Shown piece by piece: positions 18,082-25,144 of a DNA stretch of 49,603 nucleotides. Position numbers and translations under genes: made by a program. This DNA comes from Planctomicrobium piriforme. GTDB lineage: Bacteria > Planctomycetota > Planctomycetia > Planctomycetales > Planctomycetaceae. The notes under the pieces were generated by a model. It ran no database searches. It was not told where the DNA came from and saw only the letters and a list, made by a program, of their open reading frames with translations. Location of the stretch: the NCBI GenBank assembly GCA_945860955.1, contig CAMATH010000057.1, positions 1-49,603 on the forward strand. Reading direction: 5' to 3'. How positions within the stretch are numbered: position 1 is the first letter of the stretch; every line of letters begins with the position of its first letter.

Positions 18082-18645
18082 CTAAGTCTGGCCTCCCTCT
18101 CCCACCAAAAACGCCAACCCCTCCTCAATCCGGGCGCGAACCGCCGCGTTGGGCGAGAAGGGGAGCAGCGCCCTCAGCAGCGGTGCCGGCAGTACGCACG
18201 CCACGACGCTGCCATTGGCGGCCCGGTGCTTGGAACAGAGCGCCTGCTCACCCCGTGCGACCAGTTCCGCCGCGCCGTCGACGGGCAGCCGATAGTATTC
18301 AAACTGCAACGTCAGCCGGCCGCCGCGCAGCTCTTTGAGCCGCATCTGGATCCGCACCCGCTCCCCCGCCGACAGTCCGCGATCGGACAGGAATTCGCAC
18401 GAAACCGAACTCGTGTGCAACAGCAGCCGTTGCGTGGCGAGGTCGGAGAGAATCTCGGGAGCGTGTTCAATCAGAAACAGCTCGCGACACGTTCCCTGCC
18501 AGCGCACGTAGTTGGTGTAGTAGACATTTCCCACGAGATTCGTCTCTTCAAAAGTGACGATATGATCGTGGAGGAATCCAGGAACCTGCGGAGCGGTCCG
18601 GGGGACTTCGGGCAGCGTGGCAACGTTCATGTCGGGGACTGCCAT
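18082..18645 (-). CDS. Enediyne-type (TEBC/CalE7-like) hot-dog thioesterase
   Basis: 187 residues. The core FEETNLVGNVYYTNYVRW continuing to QGTCRELFLIEHAPE closely follows the signature of the thioesterases that release the polyene from enediyne synthases (CalE7/DynE7). Asn36 and Arg54 keep the 18-residue spacing of the Asn and Arg that I recall as active-site residues in CalE7. The remainder (MRLKELRGGRLTLQFEYY) fits the hot-dog beta sheet. ATG 18645 is chosen; 18630 (MNVATL) is possible, and neither has a clear ribosome binding site. It lies 23 bases after the UnbU stop, last in the operon. What acyl substrate it sees without a nearby PKSE is open; a generic 4-hydroxybenzoyl-CoA-type role is the alternative. 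Confidence 0.85.
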   Translation of the reverse strand: MAVPDMNVATLPEVPRTAPQVPGFLHDHIVTFEETNLVGNVYYTNYVRWQGTCRELFLIEHAPEILSDLATQRLLLHTSSVSCEFLSDRGLSAGERVRIQMRLKELRGGRLTLQFEYYRLPVDGAAELVARGEQALCSKHRAANGSVVACVLPAPLLRALLPFSPNAAVRARIEEGLAFLVGEGGQT

Positions 18646-18668
18646 AGTGCGATGGGGGTGAAGTAGGC

Positions 18669-19655
18669 TCAAGCCGGTGCCGCCGTCGACACTTGGGGAA
18701 CGGCGGATGAAGTGACCTGGGGCGAAGTGATGGAGGCTGGCACCAACGCCGGCTTGCGAACGAATTGCCAGGCGACAATCAGCACACCGCGAATCGCGCA
18801 GGTGATCGTCAGCGCCAAGAACAACCCGAACACCACGTGCGTCACCTGCAGCACGCCATAGACCGCGGCGTTCCCCGCCCCGAATGCGATTTGTCCCCAA
18901 GTCGATTTGGGAGTGGTCGCCGGGTCGGGGATCATATACAGCGTGAACAGAATGAACGCCGCGCTGGTCATGGGAACCAGCGGTGCCACCAGTGGCGTCC
19001 CAAACCAGAATGACCGCAACATCCCTTGCAGAATGAAACCGAGCGCCCACGCCAGACACAGCGCCAGCCGGCCCGTGAACAACGCGTGAACCAGAATCCC
19101 CGACCCCAGAATGATCGCCGGGATCATCCAGTTCCAGGTCCCCGAGAGATTTTCCGTCAGATGGTACGGCGGGGCGAAGCCGACATCGGGAAACAGAAGC
19201 AAGGTGATCGAGATCGCCACATTCGACGGGTTGAACAGATGCTGCGTCCGGCCATTTCCCACTGGAATTCGAATCAGTGGCTTGGACGCGATCGCCAGAA
19301 CGACGGCGAACACCACGGGCATCAGGCGCTGGTTGGGATAGAGCAGCATCGCACACGCCAATGCTGGGATGATCGCCGGTGGAAGCACGCTGACCAATTC
19401 CCCCCAACCTTCACTCAGCCGCGATTTTCGGCCGTGTCCCCACGCGTCGAGCCAGTTGAGCGTGATCTGCGCGACAATCCCGACCGCGACCGCGACGACC
19501 GGAGTGATCCACGCCTGTTCGAATCCCAAAACCAAATGGCCGGCGATCGTCCATAAGATGAGCAGCGGCAGAAAGTACCACAGCGCGAACAACCGCGCCC
19601 GGGCGCTCGCCTGGGGATAGAATTGCAGGGTGACGTTTTCAATCTTCTCGCTCAT
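18669..19655 (-). CDS. UnbU-like enediyne-cassette membrane protein (RnfD/NqrB-related)
   Basis: 328 residues from ATG 19655, with GGAGAG just upstream and an ATGA overlap with the UnbV stop. Eight or more hydrophobic helices alternate with short loops (e.g. LFALWYFLPLLILWTIAGHLVLG, LIRIPVG, IPAIILGSGILVHALF). HLFNPSNVAIS and YMIPDPATTPKS match the conserved loops of UnbU and the related RnfD/NqrB family, in which a Thr near this kind of motif can carry flavin; whether PATT does so here is unknown. Inner-membrane, possibly redox-active. Identification as UnbU rather than generic RnfD rests mainly on its partners. Confidence 0.83.
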   Translation of the reverse strand: MSEKIENVTLQFYPQASARARLFALWYFLPLLILWTIAGHLVLGFEQAWITPVVAVAVGIVAQITLNWLDAWGHGRKSRLSEGWGELVSVLPPAIIPALACAMLLYPNQRLMPVVFAVVLAIASKPLIRIPVGNGRTQHLFNPSNVAISITLLLFPDVGFAPPYHLTENLSGTWNWMIPAIILGSGILVHALFTGRLALCLAWALGFILQGMLRSFWFGTPLVAPLVPMTSAAFILFTLYMIPDPATTPKSTWGQIAFGAGNAAVYGVLQVTHVVFGLFLALTITCAIRGVLIVAWQFVRKPALVPASITSPQVTSSAVPQVSTAAPA

Positions 19656-21676
19656 TTCGTCTCTCCACCGGCCGGCAGCCGGAGCTGATGCCATCCCGCT
19701 TCTTCCAGTCGCAACGTGGCCCGCCGCGGCGTGCCATCCTGCCCCCGCCAGGCGACCTCGACTTCCAGAGATTTCCCCTGCGGGAACTCCTTCAATCCAA
19801 AGTGCATATCGGGCGACTTCCGTCCCGAATGTCCGGTTCCGCCGTCGACCAGTCCGATCAGCTCCCGGATCCCGCCTGGACGTGTGGCGTCGGGGGGTTT
19901 GATGACCACTTGCGTGCCAATCGCGGGGCGCTGCCCCGGTTGACGCGCGACGGGAAACGGTCCGAATGCCGGCTCAGTCACCATCGCATCGTACACCACG
20001 GAGATTCCCAGAAACGTCTCGGATCGGGTTTGCGAATTGTTGTGGAAGAAGTACGACGCTTCCCATTGGTTCGCGCAGGCGAAGTCGAGTTTGCCGTCGG
20101 CATCGACGTCGGCGATCGCGATGCCACGCGTCACCATCGGGTTCGCCGGGTCTTCCAGTTTCAGTGACGGAGCGATGTTGTAAAATCGGCCATCCTGACC
20201 CCGCACGAAGAACGGAGTCGGGTTGTGCCCGCTGAGGTCGGCCCCCGGCTTGAACATCGGCCAGAAATTTGGGTTGCTCACCAGTTCGGAATTCGCCGTC
20301 CCCAGCGCCTGCAACTCGGGCCAGCGATTGATCTTACCCTTGAGAAAACCGGTCGCCTGAATCGCTTCGAGTTCGCCGTCGTTGTTGAAGTCGGCGAGTC
20401 GGCAATCCCAGCCCCAGCCACTGCGACTGAGCCCCAGCTCCTCGCTCGCCTGTCGATACGGTGCTTCCCCCCGGGCGATCGCGGCGACAAAGTCGGTTCG
20501 CGTCCCCTGGCTGAGCCACAGAAAGTGGCTTTCCTCCAGCCCGAACGGAGTGGCGATGTTGCTGACGTAAATGTCCATCAGCCCATCGCCGTTCACGTCA
20601 CCAAAGTCGACCCCCATCCCCTTGAACGAGTCGGCCCCCAGAACACACGACTTGGGAGTGTTCCAATCCCGTTTGCCATGCAAGGGGACAAAGGCGAGTT
20701 TCCCGGGTGTCGAACGGTTGTGCAGCAGTTGATCGGGACCAAAGTCGTTGCCAAGGTAGAGTTCAGGAAGCAGGTCTCCGTCGAGGTCGACCGCCCCCAG
20801 GGCGAGGGTCCAGCCGTGGGCAAGTTCGGGGGGAAGATTCGACTCGGCGTCGGTGTACGTGACGGCCGGCGTGTCCCCCGTCGTGGCACTCTTCCACAGC
20901 AAAAAGTGTTTCGTGCCGCCGTTGAATGCCTTGGCTTTGCCCGCGTGCATCGATTGCGGCTCGGTCCCCTGCGCGTCGAGGATCGCCGCCCCGTCTTGAA
21001 AATAGTTCCCGATCACCAGATCGAGGTGGCCGTCTCCATCGACGTCGGCTTGCACCAGGGCGTTGGTGTACCAGCGAGCGGAGGGATTTGACTCCGCAGT
21101 GTGCCAGCCCGGCTGGGGAAGGCCCAGATCGGAGATCACGAATTGATCGGGCGTGATCGAAGTGGACGGGGTCTGCCGAAGGTGCGCTCGGGGGGGGCGT
21201 CCCCAGTATTGGACCAACAGGTCGGTCTGGCCATCTTCGTTGAAGTCGCCGAGCTGAACTCCGGACGGGGCAATCGGCCCTTCTTCCCAGTGTTCCAGAA
21301 CAAACGGCGGGAACCGTTCGCCCGTCCCGGGGACGGGGGCGACGATGACCGCGTTGGCCCGGGTGTCGACCAGGCAATAGTCGTTAGACAGTCCGTCGCC
21401 ATCGAGATCGCCCAGAGCGACAGAAGCCCCGAGTGTGGAAATCCAGGCGGCGATGCGATCGAGACTGGGGTGGACGGCGCGGACTTTGAGGTCGCGCGTC
21501 AGCCCCACGATTTCCGGGGCGAGTTCCGTGCGGTCGAATGCGAAGGCCTGTTCGTACCGGGCGCGGTCCACGGCGGGCATTTCTCGCGGCAGAGTGAGGA
21601 TCCCCAGAACCAGCACGGCTCCCGCGCCGACCAGGGAGGCGGCCCGCTTACGCAGGGCCGGCAACAGAGACGACAT
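19652..21676 (-). CDS. UnbV-like protein with FG-GAP repeats and ASPIC/UnbV domain
   Basis: 674 residues. An N-terminal membrane segment or signal (AASLVGAGAVLVLGILTLP, about 12-30) suggests periplasmic display. VHPSLDRIAAWISTLGASVA opens the UnbV body. Calcium-binding FG-GAP/VCBS loops recur (LGDLDGDGLSND, LGDFNEDGQTDLLV, VDVDGDGHLDLVIGN as read DVDGDGHLD, DVNGDGLMDIYVSN, DVDADGKLDFACAN). The C-terminal ASPIC/UnbV domain has VDGGTGHSGRKSPDMHFGL. The match to enediyne-cluster UnbV is stronger than to generic CRTAC1 proteins. GGGAG precedes ATG 21676. It overlaps the upstream gene by 29 bases and the downstream gene by 4. Biochemical function unknown. Confidence 0.88.
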   Translation of the reverse strand: MSSLLPALRKRAASLVGAGAVLVLGILTLPREMPAVDRARYEQAFAFDRTELAPEIVGLTRDLKVRAVHPSLDRIAAWISTLGASVALGDLDGDGLSNDYCLVDTRANAVIVAPVPGTGERFPPFVLEHWEEGPIAPSGVQLGDFNEDGQTDLLVQYWGRPPRAHLRQTPSTSITPDQFVISDLGLPQPGWHTAESNPSARWYTNALVQADVDGDGHLDLVIGNYFQDGAAILDAQGTEPQSMHAGKAKAFNGGTKHFLLWKSATTGDTPAVTYTDAESNLPPELAHGWTLALGAVDLDGDLLPELYLGNDFGPDQLLHNRSTPGKLAFVPLHGKRDWNTPKSCVLGADSFKGMGVDFGDVNGDGLMDIYVSNIATPFGLEESHFLWLSQGTRTDFVAAIARGEAPYRQASEELGLSRSGWGWDCRLADFNNDGELEAIQATGFLKGKINRWPELQALGTANSELVSNPNFWPMFKPGADLSGHNPTPFFVRGQDGRFYNIAPSLKLEDPANPMVTRGIAIADVDADGKLDFACANQWEASYFFHNNSQTRSETFLGISVVYDAMVTEPAFGPFPVARQPGQRPAIGTQVVIKPPDATRPGGIRELIGLVDGGTGHSGRKSPDMHFGLKEFPQGKSLEVEVAWRGQDGTPRRATLRLEEAGWHQLRLPAGGETK

Positions 21677-22835
21677 GAGTGGCTCCCGATGGAGAGGCTT
21701 TTGGGGCGGAATTCAAATCGCGCCCCACGGAATTCGACCAGATCTGTTGAATGCGAAGCCGCCAGATTTCGTAGGCGGGAAGTTGTTGCGTGACGCTGGA
21801 CTCGTGTGTTTTGGGAGTGCGACTCAACGGGAGGGCGAGGCTCCTGCCGAGCCGCCGCTGGTCTACCGAAAAAGCTGAACCCGCCTCTGGGCTGCCACTG
21901 TCGTCCGTTGCGCGACGGACTCCCGCCGAACTATCGCCCGCCCGATGCCAATCCGCTTGTGATGGGACGTCCGAATCGCTCAGTCCAACCAGGGCATCGT
22001 CGGTGACCTGCGCCGTCTCATCCGCCGACCGTCCCCAGATCCTCTGGCATACCCGGTCGGCATGCTCCGTCGGATTTCCCGCCCGACGACGGGCCTGGGC
22101 GGCGAAGGCGGCACCCTGTGCCAATTCAGCGTGATAAGGTCCGGCGAATTCCGCCAGCGACTCCACGGTTTCCATAAGTCCCCCGCCGGCGTATGTCATG
22201 GCCAGTCCCACACCAGCCCACAGGTCGCGGTGACGGTCGGCTGGAAACGCGATCAGGGTGTCGCGTACTGCCTGCGGGTCGGCGCAACACACAAACCACA
22301 AGGCGCGACCGACTCCTTGATCGAACGCGCGTCGCGAATAGCCGTCGATGCGCGGCACGCGGTGTTCAGTGACAACACGGCGGGTGGAAAAGAACGCGTC
22401 GTGGAATCCCAAGCCGTCAACGGCGAGCCACCGCAACAGGGGGGCGAGGCGTTCGACCTGTGAACTCAATCGCCAGCGTTTCCAGGGGATTCGCGCCCAA
22501 GCCCAGCCCAGACCCACGTGCAGCATGTAATTGTGTTCGGGGGCGGCAATCACCAACCGGGACCAGCGATTCGCTAGCGCAAAAGGCAGCGAATCCAGAA
22601 TCCCCAACCCCATCGCGGCCCCTTCGAACGCGAAGCCAACACGGGGCTCCGCCACTTGGTTGAGTCGTCCAATCAAGTCATCCAAATCCGGCATGGTGAC
22701 CGCGAGGTTGTACCCCATGACAAACGCCGTCCCCACTTCCTCCAAGTGCCGACACGCTTCAGCCCGCCGGGGGACAAACCCACGGCGGGCGAAGGGGACC
22801 TCATTGCGGGAGATGGTTAGAAGTCGGGAGAGCAT
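21648..22835 (-). CDS. DUF1702 protein, UnbL-like (enediyne cassette)
   Basis: 395 residues. DUF1702 landmarks: FARRGF near the N-terminus, LEEVGTAFVMGYN, FAFEGAAMGLGILD, HNYMLHVGLGWAWARIPW, GLGFHDAFFS and GVGRALWFVCCADP. The conserved part ends near residue 290; the last 100 residues are Ser/Asp/Arg-rich, low in motifs, and make the protein longer than the DUF1702 members I know of. First gene of the four-gene set; its 3' end overlaps the UnbV start by 29 bases, so translation is probably coupled. No clear ribosome binding site before ATG 22835. Biochemical role unknown. Confidence 0.85.
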   Translation of the reverse strand: MLSRLLTISRNEVPFARRGFVPRRAEACRHLEEVGTAFVMGYNLAVTMPDLDDLIGRLNQVAEPRVGFAFEGAAMGLGILDSLPFALANRWSRLVIAAPEHNYMLHVGLGWAWARIPWKRWRLSSQVERLAPLLRWLAVDGLGFHDAFFSTRRVVTEHRVPRIDGYSRRAFDQGVGRALWFVCCADPQAVRDTLIAFPADRHRDLWAGVGLAMTYAGGGLMETVESLAEFAGPYHAELAQGAAFAAQARRRAGNPTEHADRVCQRIWGRSADETAQVTDDALVGLSDSDVPSQADWHRAGDSSAGVRRATDDSGSPEAGSAFSVDQRRLGRSLALPLSRTPKTHESSVTQQLPAYEIWRLRIQQIWSNSVGRDLNSAPKASPSGATHVVSVAGPA

Positions 22836-23101
22836 GTGGCATCGCAGAGTGAATCAACGCCCCTCACTCAGAGGAAGAAACGATTGCACGCGCCATTCCG
22901 GCAAGTCGCCCCCTCGACAGACTCCACCGCGCCAAAGGGATTTTCAGCTTGATGTTAGAATCCATTCCAATCGCATTTTCCAACCGCCCACAACCCGCAA
23001 TCCCCGACCAACGTAAGGATACAATTGCGGGGCATAAATACTACCAACTGTTCGCGACTGACTACTGTGTTGCAATCGCGATCGTAATTGGTAGTCTTCG
23101 A

Positions 23102-23854
23102 TCAGCCGCCAATAGACGACGACCAACCGCGACGTTTCGCAACTCCCAGCGTCAGCACGCCAACAACCACCAGAACAACACTGGATGGTTCCGGGGTCGG
23201 TGCATGACCCGTCGCGGCTCCACCCCCGGGCGGAGCAAACAGTCGTCCGACGACAACGTCGTCCGAGTGGTCGCCAACGACTCCAACATCCGCCCAAAGC
23301 GCGACCGTTTGAAAACTCTGATACGTGCGATTAAAGGGCGGCAATCGAAAGATGCCATTCGCGACGACGACGTCTGGATCTGCCAATTTGTTGTACAGAG
23401 TCACACCATAGCTCTGAACATCCAACTCAAAGAAAATGTTAAAATAACTATCACCCGACACGAAGTTGTTTCCACTCGTGACGACATTCGTAATCTGACC
23501 AAACGATCCGCCTTCAATGACCGGGGTGGCGTTTCCCGCGCCGACCCGAAGGTGGACATATCCAACGTTCGCACTGATGCCGGCGAGATCGAGGCTCACC
23601 ATTTCGGTATTGATTGTTGTGACAACCTGTGCGTCACGGTGTACGTGCGACAAGGGGAATCCGTTTGACGACAGCGAAATCACCTCGGTGAATCCACCCG
23701 GGTAGAAGGGGTCGTAGATCTCAACTGACACCGTTCCACGCGAACTGAAAAAATCTTCGCCAGCCGGGACGAGTCCGGCTTCACTTCGAGCAGCGCCGAA
23801 GACCAAAAACAAACTAACTGCGGTCAGAAACCGCACCACGCGAACACATGGCAT
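23102..23854 (-). CDS. PEP-CTERM sorting-domain protein
   Basis: 250 residues from ATG 23854, with TGGAG about 10 bases upstream. Signal peptide: RFLTAVSLFLVFGAARSEA. The C-terminus is PEPSSVVLVVVGVLTLGVAKRRG: a PEP motif, hydrophobic segment and basic tail, the three-part sorting signal handled by exosortase. The middle is beta-rich and Asn/Gly/Ser-rich without a named domain. Probably an exported surface or matrix protein. It is 266 bases upstream of the DUF1702 gene on the same strand, and I see no functional link to it. Confidence 0.85.
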   Translation of the reverse strand: MPCVRVVRFLTAVSLFLVFGAARSEAGLVPAGEDFFSSRGTVSVEIYDPFYPGGFTEVISLSSNGFPLSHVHRDAQVVTTINTEMVSLDLAGISANVGYVHLRVGAGNATPVIEGGSFGQITNVVTSGNNFVSGDSYFNIFFELDVQSYGVTLYNKLADPDVVVANGIFRLPPFNRTYQSFQTVALWADVGVVGDHSDDVVVGRLFAPPGGGAATGHAPTPEPSSVVLVVVGVLTLGVAKRRGWSSSIGG

Positions 23855-24411
23855 CGCCAAATCTCCAGGGACAGCGGGAAACAAAAACAGGCACAACGCC
23901 CAAGTAAACTTGCAGCGAAAACGTCCTGTCGCCCCGACAAAGGCCGAACCACTCGACCGTCCACCAACTGCAGACCGTTGAACTTATCAGTGAAATCGGG
24001 GCAGAACGCGACACCTCGCCCCGCGATCCCGCCAATGCGTAGAACCGCGCCGGACGACGCTTGAATCCCAGTGCAGTTAGAAACACATCACCGACAGAAG
24101 CCGGCTGCCATAGCCGTTTCGCTGCTTGTCGACGGGAACTGGGATCCCGGAGGCAGACTGGTCGATCTAACGGACGCAACACGAGAGCCGGGCGGTCGCA
24201 ACCGCCGAACAACCCTCACAGGGTGACTGTGCAGTTTCTAGTTAAGCGACCGGCTTTTCGAAAGTCAAGTCAATTTCAAAATTTTACCTGATGACGCCGA
24301 ATGCCAAAGAAAGATTGCATGTTCTCCGGATACTCGGGCAAATACTAAGTCGAAACGAAATCGAAAAATACTGGGCAGGTGAAGGGGTCGAATTGACGTG
24401 TGGCGTGTGGA
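23855..24411. other. 557-bp intergenic region without a credible gene
   Basis: No recognisable gene. A short AT-richer part lies at about 24230-24370, probably promoter-proximal DNA for the PEP-CTERM gene's side or simple spacer. No tRNA-like fold was seen. Confidence 0.5.
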
Positions 24412-24426
24412 TCAAAATCCACACGC
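24403..24426 (-). terminator. Hairpin straddling the hydrolase stop codon
   Basis: Arms GCGTGTGGA (24403-24411) and TCCACACGC (24418-24426) are perfect 9-bp complements. The 6-base loop contains the TGA stop of the minus-strand gene. There is no T-run downstream, so it is a weak terminator candidate or an mRNA 3'-end stabiliser. Confidence 0.45.
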
Positions 24427-25077
24427 CTGTCCGTCGTTCCAACCATCCACAGCCGCCTGGATCTCGTCAGCCACGACGTCATGAATCGCGCCGCTGGCGC
24501 AAATCGTGAAATGGTTGTGCGTCCAGGGCGCACATTCCAGTTCGTCCCAGCGGACGTTCAGATTCTCCAAATCGGTCTCGCCACACTCGGCGTCGACCGG
24601 CAACCCCCGAAACATCGGAATCCAATCGGTGTAGGGACGCGACCGATAGATGTTGAGGCAACGCTCGACATTGGGAGGGATCGTGTCATGATAGGGGCAA
24701 TCAATCAAAATCAGACTGGCGACCTGAATCCCTGAATCATCCAGTCCCCGGCAGATCTTGATCGCGTCGTTCGCCCCGAGGCTATAGCCCACGATGACGA
24801 TCGGCGAATCGTCACCCGGACAGCCCCCCTCTTGCGCCAGCGCGCAACCGACTTCCCTGGTCTCGCAGCCAAACACCACCAGATTGTCGATTCCGCACCG
24901 CTTCAACTGGTTCGAAAGCGGCAACGCCCCGGGCCAATAACCTGCCAAGCCCCGTACCAGAATCACGCGGGCTTCGGGATTTGGGCGGTCGAGTTTGTGC
25001 GCGGTCCAGGGGAATACGCAGCCGGCGCATTGAAACGCCAAAGCCAACAGACAGGCCGTGTACAGTCGTGTACGCAC
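24412..25077 (-). CDS. Putative alpha/beta-hydrolase lipoprotein
   Basis: 221 residues from GTG 25077. That start is chosen because AGGAGA lies 6 bases upstream; a TTG at 25101 is the alternative. The signal segment (LYTACLLALAFQCAGC, about 4-19) ends in a Cys that could be lipidated, though Cys at -3 is atypical for a lipobox. The hydrolase core has VILVRGLAGYW (oxyanion region), IVIVGYSLGANDA with the nucleophile Ser, and a candidate catalytic His in the WTHNHFTI region. Substrate unknown. It follows the HEAT/receiver-like gene by 67 bases, so the two may share a transcript. Confidence 0.72.
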   Translation of the reverse strand: MRTRLYTACLLALAFQCAGCVFPWTAHKLDRPNPEARVILVRGLAGYWPGALPLSNQLKRCGIDNLVVFGCETREVGCALAQEGGCPGDDSPIVIVGYSLGANDAIKICRGLDDSGIQVASLILIDCPYHDTIPPNVERCLNIYRSRPYTDWIPMFRGLPVDAECGETDLENLNVRWDELECAPWTHNHFTICASGAIHDVVADEIQAAVDGWNDGQACGF

Positions 25078-25144
25078 CGGAATTCTCCTGAGCCGAGGCA
25101 ATCGCGCCTCGTATCAGGAATATCGGCGAATTCCGCCACAATCG

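Noticed and set aside
24291-24509. 72-codon frame MTPNAKERLHVLRILGQ...
   Set aside because: No ribosome binding site and it overlaps the convergent hydrolase gene by about 100 bases.
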